Below are positions 8,319-16,272 of a stretch of DNA of 64,000 bases, piece after piece. Each line of letters opens with the position of its first letter. Within the stretch, counting starts at the first letter, position 1. The stretch lies in contig NZ_CP197171.1 of the NCBI RefSeq assembly GCF_052055485.1, forward strand, positions 62,001 to 126,000. Reading direction: 5' to 3'. Origin of the DNA: Amphibacillus sp052055485. Its GTDB lineage: Bacteria > Bacillota > Bacilli > Bacillales > Amphibacillaceae. Both the position numbers and the translations under genes were made by a program. The notes under the pieces were generated by a model that did not search any database, was not told the origin of the DNA, and saw nothing but the letters and a program-made list of their open reading frames with translations.

Positions 8319-8778
8319 TTTCATTCTCCTCAGCTTCATTTTTTAAATGGCAATGGCATTGACCCGGCACACAGTTACAAGGTACTTGGTCAACAGCCTC
8401 TGCTTGTTTTTTCTCAAGAACTGTCTCTATTTCCTTAATATCATCAAAGCTCAACACAGAATCATTGAGTAGATAAGCCATGATACCGCCTTTTTGCCGA
8501 TTACAAACATTATCAAATAACTCACTTAACATGTTTTTTACAAAATCAATCTCATTTAGGTCGGTTGAATATAGAAATTTATTTCCGATCTTTTCGGTAT
8601 TAAGAGCTTTCTTTTTTACAAGTCTTCCAATAAACGTTTTTGTTGTGGCAGGTTTCCAAGCTTTTTTCTGTTCTAAAACCTGAATGATTTCTTTACTGGT
8701 TACTTGTTGATGCGCCCAAACTACACGCATAACTTCCCACTCTGATTCAGTGATTTTCGAATCTATTTCGGCAGTCAT
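8305..8778 (-). CDS. copY: Copper-responsive repressor CopY (BlaI/MecI family)
   Basis: A 157-residue DNA-binding repressor. The first 75 residues form a BlaI/CopY winged helix (TESEWEVMRVVWAHQ then TTKTFIGRLVKKKAL). The C-terminus carries the CopY signature CNCVPGQCHC (CxCx4CxC), which holds zinc in the DNA-bound form and Cu(I) when released. First gene of the operon and expected to be autoregulated through the two cop boxes upstream. ATG at 8778 is favoured over 8784 because GTGAGG would otherwise sit almost on the start codon. Confidence 0.95.
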   Translation of the reverse strand: MTAEIDSKITESEWEVMRVVWAHQQVTSKEIIQVLEQKKAWKPATTKTFIGRLVKKKALNTEKIGNKFLYSTDLNEIDFVKNMLSELFDNVCNRQKGGIMAYLLNDSVLSFDDIKEIETVLEKKQAEAVDQVPCNCVPGQCHCHLKNEAEENENGKN

Positions 8779-8803
8779 ATTCATTCCTCACTTTCTCGTT
8801 GAC

Positions 8804-8813
8804 TACATTTGTA
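8804..8813 (-). promoter_or_regulatory. cop box 1 (CopY operator)
   Basis: TACATTTGTA matches the CopY operator TACAnnTGTA exactly. It lies between the predicted -10 element and the copY start. Confidence 0.85.
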
Positions 8814-8831
8814 ATCATTAGTACTAACGTT

Positions 8832-8860
8832 AGTTTACAACCGTAAACGATAAATGTCAA
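8832..8860 (-). promoter_or_regulatory. copY promoter with cop box 2
   Basis: On the minus strand TTGACA (8855-8860) and TAAACT (8832-8837) are 17 bases apart. A second cop box with one mismatch (TACAACCGTA read on the plus strand, 8836-8845) lies in the spacer and touches the -10. The two boxes start 32 bases apart, about three helical turns, as in other CopY-controlled operons. A 12-bp perfect palindrome ACTAACGTTAGT (8823-8834) sits between them. Confidence 0.75.
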
Positions 8861-8949
8861 GTCAAATTATATTATTTCTTATGTTTTTCATTTACTTTAC
8901 TCATAAAGTTGATTTTTCCCTATGATATAATCAGCCTGAGGTGAGTCAA

Positions 8950-10803
8950 ATGGAATTATCCAGTTTAATTAACGACCATATGATTATCCAGCGCCATCAA
9001 CCGATAATCATCTCAGGTCGAGATCAAGCAAACGAAACCATTCGGGTGATTTTTTTAGAGCAAACCTATACAACGGCTACTTCAGCAAATGGAAATTGGT
9101 CAGTTATCCTTGATCCAGCTGAACCAGGGGGTCCCTATCAAATGGAGATTATCGGAACTGAGAAAAAACGGATTAGCGATATTCTAGTCGGAGATGTCTG
9201 GGTTCTAGGTGGTCAATCCAATATGGAATTACCCGTCCATCGCACACTTGATTTATTTTCTGAAGAAATGAAAATGGTTAATCAACCACAAATTAGACAG
9301 TTTAGTGTCCCTCAAAATTATAACTTTCATCAGCCAAAGAAACAGCTATCAGGAGGAAAGTGGCTAAAAGCAGCTGCAGAAGATGTGCTTAACTTTAGTG
9401 CTGTTGGTTATTTCTTTGCCGAAAAAATTTATCAAGAACACGACATTCCCATTGGCTTGATCCAAACAGCTGTCGGTGGAACGCCAATTGAAGCATGGAT
9501 GCGTGAAGAAACACTGCGTCAATTGGGGACTTATAATCAAGTGCTTGATCAAAGTAAAAATGACGATTGGATTCAAGAGACAATTAAACAAGAGGAAGAA
9601 CGACAGCAACAATGGCATCAACAACTCGACCGCAATGATCAGGGCTTGCTTGAAAAATGGTTCAATCCAAGTGTTGATACAAGTGACTGGCAGACGTTCG
9701 CTCTACCCCATTCATGGCAAGATACGGCGCTTGAACAAATTAAAGGGGCTGTTTGGTTTCAAAAAACGATTGAACTATCCGATTCCGTAACTGAAAAGGG
9801 AGCGATGTTAAAACTGGGTACCATTGTTGATGCTGATCAAACCTATGTCAATGGACATTTAGTTGGGCAAACAGGCTATAAATATCCGCCCAGACGTTAC
9901 CAGATTCCAAAAGGGATATTAAAATCAGGAAAAAATACGATTACCGTTCGCGTGATCAGTACAGAATCAACTGGTGGTTTTATAACTGATATGCCTTATC
10001 AGTTGATCACAGATAAGCAGAACATTTCCTTAATAGGTTCTTGGAAGTATCGTATTGGAACAATCACAAAGCCTTTAATTCCGAGCACCTTTTTCAGAAA
10101 TAATCCTGCCGGGCTCTTCAATGAAATGATTGCTCCTATCGGGAACTACCCCATAACGGGTGTACTTTGGTATCAAGGTGAGACAAATACTCATCAACCA
10201 AAAGGCTATCACAAATTATTTGAAAAACTCGTTGAGGACTGGCGGCAAAATTGGCAAATCGGTGATTTCCCGTTTATCTTTACGCAGCTGGCTAATTTAG
10301 AGACGGGTGAAGATCAGCAGGAAAGTCATTGGGCGATGTTACGAGATGAACAACGTCAGTCGTTACAAGTTGAAAATACTGCAATGGCTGTTACCATTGA
10401 TGTCGGTGAATATAATGACCTGCACCCACAAGATAAGAAAACAGTGGGTCAACGCTTAGCAAAGTGTGCCAACGTCCTTGCCTACAAGCAAAAAATTGAA
10501 TACATGGGTCCACTGTATAAGTCACATCAAATAAATAATGATACGATTGAAATCACCTTCGATCATATTGGATCTGGTTTAGCCATCCGAGGTGACGCAT
10601 TAAATGGATTTACTATGGCTGGAGCAGATAAGCAATTCTTACCTGCACAAGCACGGCGGATAGAAAATAAAGTCATCGTCTCACATTCACAAATTAAAAG
10701 CCCTAAACATGTGCGCTATGCATGGGCAGATAATCCTGAACAAGCTAATCTATATAATAAAGAAGGTTTACCCGCCTCACCCTTTACAACAGAAACGGAA
10801 TGA
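8950..10803 (+). CDS. Sialate O-acetylesterase-like SGNH hydrolase
   Basis: A 617-residue enzyme of the sialate O-acetylesterase (SASA) type. The catalytic Ser motif is GGQSNME (about residues 93-99), with the downstream GVLWYQGE block around residue 408 and a late DLHPQDK that supplies the Asp/His of the triad. A beta-sandwich insertion (about 240-340) resembles the jelly-roll domain of this family. There is no signal peptide, so it is probably cytoplasmic and de-acetylates an imported sugar, for example acetylated xylo- or galacto-oligosaccharides. ATG at 8950 is chosen because GAGGTGA sits 5 bases upstream; the GTG at 8941 lies inside that site. It is a single-gene unit with its own terminator. 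Confidence 0.85.
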   Translation: MELSSLINDHMIIQRHQPIIISGRDQANETIRVIFLEQTYTTATSANGNWSVILDPAEPGGPYQMEIIGTEKKRISDILVGDVWVLGGQSNMELPVHRTLDLFSEEMKMVNQPQIRQFSVPQNYNFHQPKKQLSGGKWLKAAAEDVLNFSAVGYFFAEKIYQEHDIPIGLIQTAVGGTPIEAWMREETLRQLGTYNQVLDQSKNDDWIQETIKQEEERQQQWHQQLDRNDQGLLEKWFNPSVDTSDWQTFALPHSWQDTALEQIKGAVWFQKTIELSDSVTEKGAMLKLGTIVDADQTYVNGHLVGQTGYKYPPRRYQIPKGILKSGKNTITVRVISTESTGGFITDMPYQLITDKQNISLIGSWKYRIGTITKPLIPSTFFRNNPAGLFNEMIAPIGNYPITGVLWYQGETNTHQPKGYHKLFEKLVEDWRQNWQIGDFPFIFTQLANLETGEDQQESHWAMLRDEQRQSLQVENTAMAVTIDVGEYNDLHPQDKKTVGQRLAKCANVLAYKQKIEYMGPLYKSHQINNDTIEITFDHIGSGLAIRGDALNGFTMAGADKQFLPAQARRIENKVIVSHSQIKSPKHVRYAWADNPEQANLYNKEGLPASPFTTETE

Positions 10804-10810
10804 CTTGATT

Positions 10811-10859
10811 AAAACTAGCCTTTTCACTCGATCCTTGAGGAGTAAGGCTAGTTTTTTTT
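10811..10859 (+). terminator. Rho-independent terminator after the esterase gene
   Basis: AAAACTAGCCTT (10811-10822) pairs with AAGGCTAGTTTT and is followed by a run of Ts, 8 bases after the stop codon. Confidence 0.9.
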
Positions 10860-10937
10860 ATGTTTTAATTTGCTATCTTCAAATGCATAAAAATAATGTT
10901 TTTTACAAAAATTCATTGGACTATGAAGTGAATATCT

Positions 10938-11095
10938 CTATACGGTTTTTATCACAGATAACCGTCCGTAAAACTCGGGGCAACAACAGGTTTCGATGGG
11001 GCGAGTAACCGCAAATCTTTACGGTGGGACGAGTAACCATATGCATGACCTACATCCTGTAGGTCCAACTCCCACTGATTGAAGTTTCGTTTTAT
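10938..11095 (-). repeat. Dispersed GAGTAACCGC repeat, copy 2 (compact)
   Basis: This compact copy shows both family ends. One end reads TTATCACAGATAACCGTCCG (about 10949-10968); the other carries the hairpin GACCTACATCCTGTAGGTCC (11047-11066), ending in TTGAAGTTTCGTTTTATAA. Between them are two cores (GATGGGGCGAGTAACCGCAAA and GGTGGGACGAGTAACC). No coding frame. Confidence 0.75.
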
Positions 11096-11130
11096 AATGA
11101 CAAAATTCCTAAAAGTCAGATTGAACCTTT

Positions 11131-11252
11131 CTATCCGACTTTTCAACTTAAGGTTTTCCTTGAAATGAGGGATAGAACTACTCTATCCGACTTTTCAACT
11201 TAAAGTTTTCCTTGAAATGAGGGATAGAACTACTCTATCTAGTTTTTCACAA
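11131..11252 (+). repeat. 52-bp tandem repeat, about 2.3 units
   Basis: Units begin at 11131, 11183 and 11235. Each begins CTATCCGACTTTTCAACTTA and ends with GGGATAGAACTACT. The junction of adjacent units forms a hairpin (GGATAG / CTATCC), so the array folds into repeated stem-loops. It precedes the ABC transporter operon by about 220 bases. Confidence 0.85.
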
Positions 11253-11390
11253 GTTTGTTTATCCAAAAGGCGGGATAGGTACTTGAGCTGACAATCTCAC
11301 ATATTGAATACCCAATAGATCAAAGTCCCTTTCCCCGTACTTCTTCAAGTAAAAAATTAGCCTATATTTAAACAAATCAAACAAATCCAC

Positions 11391-11437
11391 TTGACATCTC
11401 ATTTTCATCTATTATACTTATATACATAACTATATAA
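11391..11437 (+). promoter_or_regulatory. Promoter and operator dyad of the GntR-ABC operon
   Basis: TTGACA (11391-11396) and TATACT (11413-11418) are 16 bases apart. A perfect inverted repeat TTATATA-cataac-TATATAA (11418-11437) overlaps the start-point region and is a natural operator for the GntR regulator encoded 35 bases further on. Confidence 0.7.
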
Positions 11438-11471
11438 CCATAAACGAAATTTTTGCTGGAGGTGGGACTAA

Positions 11472-11849
11472 TTGACTCAAACATTTGACGATAGCAAACC
11501 GATATTTATGCAAATTAAAGAAAAAATCGAAGATCAAATTGTTAATCAACAATTAACTGAACATCAACAAATTCCTTCAACGACGCAAATGGTGCATTTT
11601 TATAAAGTAAATCATCTGACAATATCGAAAGGAATTAATCTCTTAGTTGATGAAGGTATTCTTTACAAGAAAAGGGGGATTGGCATGTTTGTAGCAAACG
11701 GAGCAAGAGCAATACTTCTCAAAGATCGAAAAAATAAATTTGCCGATGCATTTGTTTTACCGATGATTCAGGAAGCTAATAAATTAAATTTAACGGATAA
11801 AGAACTTAGCCAAATGATTAATAAAGTAAAGGAAGGTGAAGTTAAATGA
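11472..11849 (+). CDS. GntR family regulator, YtrA subfamily
   Basis: A 125-residue short GntR regulator: an N-terminal winged helix (about residues 10-75, with PIFMQIKEKIEDQI and TTQMVHFYKVNHLTISKGI) and a short helical tail for dimerisation, without a ligand-binding domain of the usual size. This is the YtrA layout. TTG at 11472 is the start, 5 bases after GGAGGTGGG. Its stop overlaps the start of the ABC ATPase by 4 bases, so it controls its own ABC exporter operon, probably in response to envelope stress. Inducer unknown. Confidence 0.88.
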   Translation: MTQTFDDSKPIFMQIKEKIEDQIVNQQLTEHQQIPSTTQMVHFYKVNHLTISKGINLLVDEGILYKKRGIGMFVANGARAILLKDRKNKFADAFVLPMIQEANKLNLTDKELSQMINKVKEGEVK

Positions 11850-12730
11850 GTCTTGACGTTATATTTGAAAATGTTTCTAAGTCATATCGAGACTTTCAGG
11901 CACTTGATCATGTGTCTTTTGCCTTAACACCAGGAAAAACATATGGATTAATTGGACGAAATGGTGCTGGAAAGACGACACTACTTTCTCTGTTAGCATC
12001 TTTTCAGCTTCCTACATCTGGACAAATCAAAGTAGGTGGTGAAGAGCCATTCGAAAATAGCCAAATCATGCCTGAAATCAACTTTGTCTATGAAGCAGAT
12101 TATAGTGATGAATATGAAACAATGAAAGACTATTTACAATATGTTGGACGTTATCGCCCAAATTTCGATCAGGACTATGCTCAAAAGTTAGTGGAGTTAT
12201 TTGAATTACCTCAAGATAAACCGATCAAAGAATTTTCAAAAGGGATGCAATCTGCATTAAATATCGTCTTAGGTTTTGCCAGCAGATGTCCGATTACAAT
12301 ATTTGATGAAGTGTATTTAGGGATGGATGCACCTAATCGAGAACTTTTCTATCAAGAAATCATTGAAGAGCAAAGCCGACATCCTCGCACACTCATTCTA
12401 TCAACCCATCTTGTTTCTGAAATGGACTATCTATTTGATCATGTTCTAATTTTAGACCGTGGTCGATTGATCATCGATGAGGCATTTGATCAAATTATCC
12501 AGCGTGGTGTATCGATTACTGGTGATGCCTCAAATGTTGACACTTTTGCTACAGAACTCAACATCTTAAATAGTCAGCAACTTGGTGGAACCAAATCCAT
12601 TATGGTATATGGTGAAATGGATGAAGCTAAACAACAAGAAGCTAAAACATTAGGCTTAGAAATAGGACCTTTAGCCCTTCAGGATCTATTTATTCACTTA
12701 ACAAAAAAGGAGCGATCTTATGAATCCTAA
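11846..12730 (+). CDS. ABC transporter ATP-binding protein (YtrB-like)
   Basis: A 294-residue cytoplasmic ATPase subunit. Walker A is GRNGAGKTT (about residues 37-45), Walker B is PITIFDEVYLGMD, and the H-loop is STHL. The signature is degenerate (FSKGM instead of LSGGQ), as in the YtrB/EcsA-like ABC-2 ATPases. A C-terminal extension of about 80 residues follows the nucleotide-binding domain. It overlaps the GntR gene by 4 bases and the permease gene by 11, so the three genes form one translationally coupled operon. It probably energises export of a peptide or lipid-type compound; the substrate is unknown. Confidence 0.9.
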   Translation: MSLDVIFENVSKSYRDFQALDHVSFALTPGKTYGLIGRNGAGKTTLLSLLASFQLPTSGQIKVGGEEPFENSQIMPEINFVYEADYSDEYETMKDYLQYVGRYRPNFDQDYAQKLVELFELPQDKPIKEFSKGMQSALNIVLGFASRCPITIFDEVYLGMDAPNRELFYQEIIEEQSRHPRTLILSTHLVSEMDYLFDHVLILDRGRLIIDEAFDQIIQRGVSITGDASNVDTFATELNILNSQQLGGTKSIMVYGEMDEAKQQEAKTLGLEIGPLALQDLFIHLTKKERSYES

Positions 12731-13439
12731 AAATCACTCAAATATAGCCAAATTATCATTTGATTTCTATACGATGCAAATGCAATGGTCACTCTGGTAT
12801 TTAGCGATTGTTATTGCAATCAGTTTGATTGCCCCCCTATTTATTCCTCAAATGAATGAGGGGCAGTGGAATTTTGTCGAAGTCATCTATAATGCATCAA
12901 AAATCTATCTGGTCGTTGTCGCCCTTTTCACTTGCTTTGCCTTGCTTGGTTATATGGTAAAGAGCGGCGTGACACGTAGAGATTACTTTTATGGAACAAT
13001 GATTGCCGCAGTTGGGGTCTCTTTTAGTTTAATGATTATGGCATCAATCATTTCAGTCGTTATTGAATGGATTGGCTACCAACCCTATTCACAAACGATT
13101 TCATTTCTAGATACAACATCGACTTGGTTTGTTCCAATTTTATCATTAAGCTTAATCTTGCTTAGCTATTATATCGCTGGTTGGATAATTGCCGTTGGTT
13201 ATTACCGATTTGGTGGCTTGAAGACAGTAGGTTTCGTTATTCTGGCGTTTAGCTTTGTCTCGTTAATTGATTTGCTATGGGAAGGAGAAATGGTCTATCC
13301 GTTCTTTTCAAAAGCATTCAGTTTTTCATTAGATGGCATGCCGATTCTCTATTCGTTTGGGATCACGCTCATTTTAATGGGTCTAGCTTTATGGCTTGTG
13401 CGTCTGATCACTAAACGAATCCCGATTAAAATTGAGTAA
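12720..13439 (+). CDS. ABC-2 type transporter permease
   Basis: A 239-residue integral membrane protein with about six hydrophobic segments (about residues 24-44, 60-84, 95-120, 137-160, 165-188 and 205-228). No sequence motif beyond the hydrophobic pattern identifies it, but its coupling to the upstream ABC ATPase defines the role. Start ATG at 12720 has GGAG a few bases upstream inside the ATPase gene. Likely the membrane half of the GntR-controlled exporter. Confidence 0.85.
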   Translation: MNPKNHSNIAKLSFDFYTMQMQWSLWYLAIVIAISLIAPLFIPQMNEGQWNFVEVIYNASKIYLVVVALFTCFALLGYMVKSGVTRRDYFYGTMIAAVGVSFSLMIMASIISVVIEWIGYQPYSQTISFLDTTSTWFVPILSLSLILLSYYIAGWIIAVGYYRFGGLKTVGFVILAFSFVSLIDLLWEGEMVYPFFSKAFSFSLDGMPILYSFGITLILMGLALWLVRLITKRIPIKIE

Positions 13440-13477
13440 TAGCCTGAATTAACCTAGAATGAAGGAATTAAACATTA

Positions 13478-13502
13478 GGGTGAAGTGAATAATGCTTCAC
13501 CC
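13478..13502. terminator. Bidirectional hairpin between convergent operons
   Basis: GGGTGAAG and CTTCACCC form a strong stem with a 9-base loop between the stop codons of the ABC-2 operon (plus) and the sulfur ABC operon (minus). T-rich sequence follows on the plus strand. Confidence 0.65.
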
Positions 13503-13540
13503 TTAACTATTTTCAGTTTATTAAGCTTCTTATGAATTCT

Positions 13541-14329
13541 TCAGTTATTCATATTCCAGTTAATGAGATCTAAGATTTCATCTTTCATTTTCAAATATGC
13601 ATCATTAATTGGTACTCGATTATTAGGTGTTCTATAAGCTAAATGTGTATAATCCACCTTAAATTCTTTAAGAATCATTCCTGGCTTTTTAGACATAACA
13701 ACAATTCTTGTTCCTAAAGCTAAAGCCTCATCTACATCATGAGTGATCATCAACACAGTATTTTCATTTTCTTTCCATAATTTCCTGATTAATGTTTGCA
13801 TATTTAAACGTGTTAAGGCATCTAAGGCTCCCAAAGGTTCATCCATTAAAATCATTTCAGGTTGATTAGCAAGTGTCCTAGCCAACGCCACTCTCTGTTT
13901 CATTCCACCAGACAATTCAAAAACTGCTTTATTTGCATCATCGATAAGATCTATTTGTGTTAAAAAATGATGACTAACCTTGTCAATCTCTGTTGATTTA
14001 AGACCTCTCATTTTAGGACCAAACTCTACGTTTCCTTTTACTGTAAGCCAAGGATATAATGTTGAAGATTGAAAAACAACACCACGATGCCAATCCGGAC
14101 CATTAATAGGGTGATTTTGAAAATTCACCTCACCGCTCGTGGGTTTTTGATAGCCAGCCAAAATACGAAGTAAGGTACTTTTACCACAACCCGATGGTCC
14201 TAAAACACAGACAAATTCACCTTTCTCAATCTTCAAATTAATATTTTGAATGGCAGGTATCGAGGTTTTTTCATTTCCAAAATTCATTGTTAGATTTTTT
14301 ACTTCTATTAACGGAGTATTTTTTTTCAT
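13541..14329 (-). CDS. Sulfonate/taurine-type ABC importer, ATP-binding protein
   Basis: A 262-residue ATPase of the SsuB/TauB group. Walker A is GPSGCGKSTLL (about residues 43-53), the signature is LSGGMKQR, Walker B is MILMDEPLGALD, and the H-loop is MITHDVDEA. The last gene of an operon with permease and binding protein, 9 bases after the latter. It powers uptake of a small organosulfur or similar anionic compound. Nitrate/sulfonate/bicarbonate importers share this build, so the substrate is inferred from the sulfur genes upstream. Confidence 0.9.
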   Translation of the reverse strand: MKKNTPLIEVKNLTMNFGNEKTSIPAIQNINLKIEKGEFVCVLGPSGCGKSTLLRILAGYQKPTSGEVNFQNHPINGPDWHRGVVFQSSTLYPWLTVKGNVEFGPKMRGLKSTEIDKVSHHFLTQIDLIDDANKAVFELSGGMKQRVALARTLANQPEMILMDEPLGALDALTRLNMQTLIRKLWKENENTVLMITHDVDEALALGTRIVVMSKKPGMILKEFKVDYTHLAYRTPNNRVPINDAYLKMKDEILDLINWNMNN

Positions 14330-14338
14330 TTCCAGCCC

Positions 14339-15385
14339 CTATTCTTCTCTTGCTAGAAAAATTTCAATATATTTTGGTTCAATAAATGCATCAAGCATTT
14401 TTTGATCTGGAGAATTTGAAATTGATCCTTGATCCTCAAGAAAGTCCGCTGTTTCTTTCATAACATTAGCAAAATCACCTAATTGTTCACTTGTTCCTAA
14501 ATACTCTTGTGTTATCTCTTCTTCAGGCGTTAGCCAAATAGAACCTTGCATTTGGTTTAAAGCTTCTTCTACCGAGATTTCCAATGGCTCTGCCACTATC
14601 TCTGCTGCATTTTCCTTATTTTCTCGATAAAGATTACCACCCTCTGCCATTGCAGCAATAACATCAGCAACTAACTCAGGATAATTTTCTGAAAATGCTT
14701 TACGTGCAAGGGTGATATTCGCTGTTTTATGCCCCATATCTGCCACTTGCTCAGACGAAATAAGTAGGTTCCCAGTTTCTAGAATTCTGCCTAATGATGG
14801 TTGCCATGTGTATGCTGCATCAATATCATCACGCTCCCATGCTGCAACAATATCCATTGTCTGCATATCCAATAACTCCACATCCTCTGTAATTCCCATC
14901 TCATTTAAGATTTGAAGCAAACTATAATGTGAAGTCGATGCAAAGGTTGTCGCAACTGTCTTACCAGCTAAATCTTCGATCTGATTGATCCCTGAATCCT
15001 TTTGAACGGCCAGTCCTTCTATCTCACCTAAAATTTCATGAAGCCAAATTAGTTCCACGTCCAATCCTGTGGCTAGAGCTATAACTCCATTTGTATGTCC
15101 CATTGAAGCAAAATCAATACTACCCGAAGAAAGAGCTTTATTTGCATCTACACCAGAATCAAAAATAACAAAATTGGTTTTAATTCCTTTATCATCAAAA
15201 TATTCTTTGAATAACCCCTCTGTCATAGCAACCATCTCGTCATTTGGTACCCGTAAGTAACCAATATTTATTTCTGTTGGTAATTCCCCTTCAGCTATAC
15301 TTGATTGTTCATTATTGCAACCTATTAAAACAAGACTGATCACAAGAACAATCAAGAAAAAGCAACTTTTCTTTGTACATCTCAT
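14339..15385 (-). CDS. TauA/SsuA-like substrate-binding lipoprotein
   Basis: A 348-residue lipoprotein. The signal peptide ends in the lipobox VLIGC (Cys23). The mature part is a periplasmic-binding-protein fold of the NMT1/TauA kind: INIGYLRVPND, then SGSIDFASMGHTNGVIAL, then the conserved TTFASTSHYSLL stretch typical of taurine-binding proteins. It captures a substrate outside the membrane and delivers it to the permease whose gene lies 3 bases upstream. Taurine or another sulfonate is the best guess; the sequence does not prove it. Confidence 0.85.
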   Translation of the reverse strand: MRCTKKSCFFLIVLVISLVLIGCNNEQSSIAEGELPTEINIGYLRVPNDEMVAMTEGLFKEYFDDKGIKTNFVIFDSGVDANKALSSGSIDFASMGHTNGVIALATGLDVELIWLHEILGEIEGLAVQKDSGINQIEDLAGKTVATTFASTSHYSLLQILNEMGITEDVELLDMQTMDIVAAWERDDIDAAYTWQPSLGRILETGNLLISSEQVADMGHKTANITLARKAFSENYPELVADVIAAMAEGGNLYRENKENAAEIVAEPLEISVEEALNQMQGSIWLTPEEEITQEYLGTSEQLGDFANVMKETADFLEDQGSISNSPDQKMLDAFIEPKYIEIFLAREE

Positions 15386-15388
15386 TTT

Positions 15389-16174
15389 TTATGCCTTTCC
15401 TTTCCAAAACACGAATTTTCCTTCTAAATACTTTAGACCACTATCCAGCAAAACACCTGTCAGCCCCATAATAATAATCCCGACAAACATCACATCAGAT
15501 TTTAAATATCTTGACGCATCAATAACCATCCAACCGATACCTGATGTAGATGCAGTCATTTCAGCAGCAACCAAAGTTGTATATGCAAAGCCCATCGCTG
15601 TACGTAAACTGGTAAATATTTCAGGAAGACAAGCAGGTAAAACAATCCTTAAAAAAACATCCTTTTGTGATGCTCCCAATGAACGGGAGCTTAAAATATA
15701 ATCTTGATCAAGATTATTGACAGCTGATACGCAAGCGATATAAATAGGTGCAAAGGCTGCTAAGTACAGTAAAGTAACCTTTGAACCATCATCAATCCCC
15801 ATCCATAAAATAAGTAAAGCATAGTAAGCTAATGGGGGAATTGGACGATAAAACTGAACAATTGAATCAATGATAGCGCTGATTTTTTTAAAATAGCCAC
15901 TCAGTAAACCCAGAGGAATCGCTGTTATCAATGCAAGCAAAACAGCGATGATTAGTCGTTCAAAGCTATCTCCCAAATGTCCCCATAAACTAAGTTGATT
16001 ATAGCCATTAGATACAATGTCGATAAATGCCCGCCAAACATCCTGTGGCGAAGGTAGAACAATTGATGAAGTATCCTCTATATTTGCAATGATAAACCAT
16101 AAGCTTAAAATAATTAACCAAGTTAATAATGTTAAGGTTCTCTCCAAATGACTTTTTTCTTTCTTTCCATTCAT
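15389..16174 (-). CDS. TauC/SsuC-like ABC permease
   Basis: A 261-residue inner-membrane permease with about six transmembrane segments and the ABC importer EAA loop around SSRSLGASQKDVFLRIVLPA (about residues 161-180). The C-terminal AEMTASTSGIGWMV block is typical of sulfonate/nitrate permeases. First gene of the three-gene importer operon, about 100 bases after the CoA-disulfide reductase gene on the same strand; a weak AT-rich hairpin lies between them. Confidence 0.9.
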   Translation of the reverse strand: MNGKKEKSHLERTLTLLTWLIILSLWFIIANIEDTSSIVLPSPQDVWRAFIDIVSNGYNQLSLWGHLGDSFERLIIAVLLALITAIPLGLLSGYFKKISAIIDSIVQFYRPIPPLAYYALLILWMGIDDGSKVTLLYLAAFAPIYIACVSAVNNLDQDYILSSRSLGASQKDVFLRIVLPACLPEIFTSLRTAMGFAYTTLVAAEMTASTSGIGWMVIDASRYLKSDVMFVGIIIMGLTGVLLDSGLKYLEGKFVFWKGKA

Positions 16175-16224
16175 TTCATTTCCCCCGATTAATTTTCCTT
16201 ATGTCTATAGACCAACATGACTTA

Positions 16225-16267
16225 GATAAAAAAAGAAAAACTCAAATTGAATTTTTCTTTTTTATCA
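16225..16267 (-). terminator. Weak AT-rich hairpin between two sulfur genes
   Basis: GATAAAAAAAGAAAAA pairs with TTTTTCTTTTTTATC. The stem is long but almost pure A/T. It may attenuate rather than end transcription from the reductase gene into the importer operon. Confidence 0.4.
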
Positions 16268-16272
16268 AGCTC

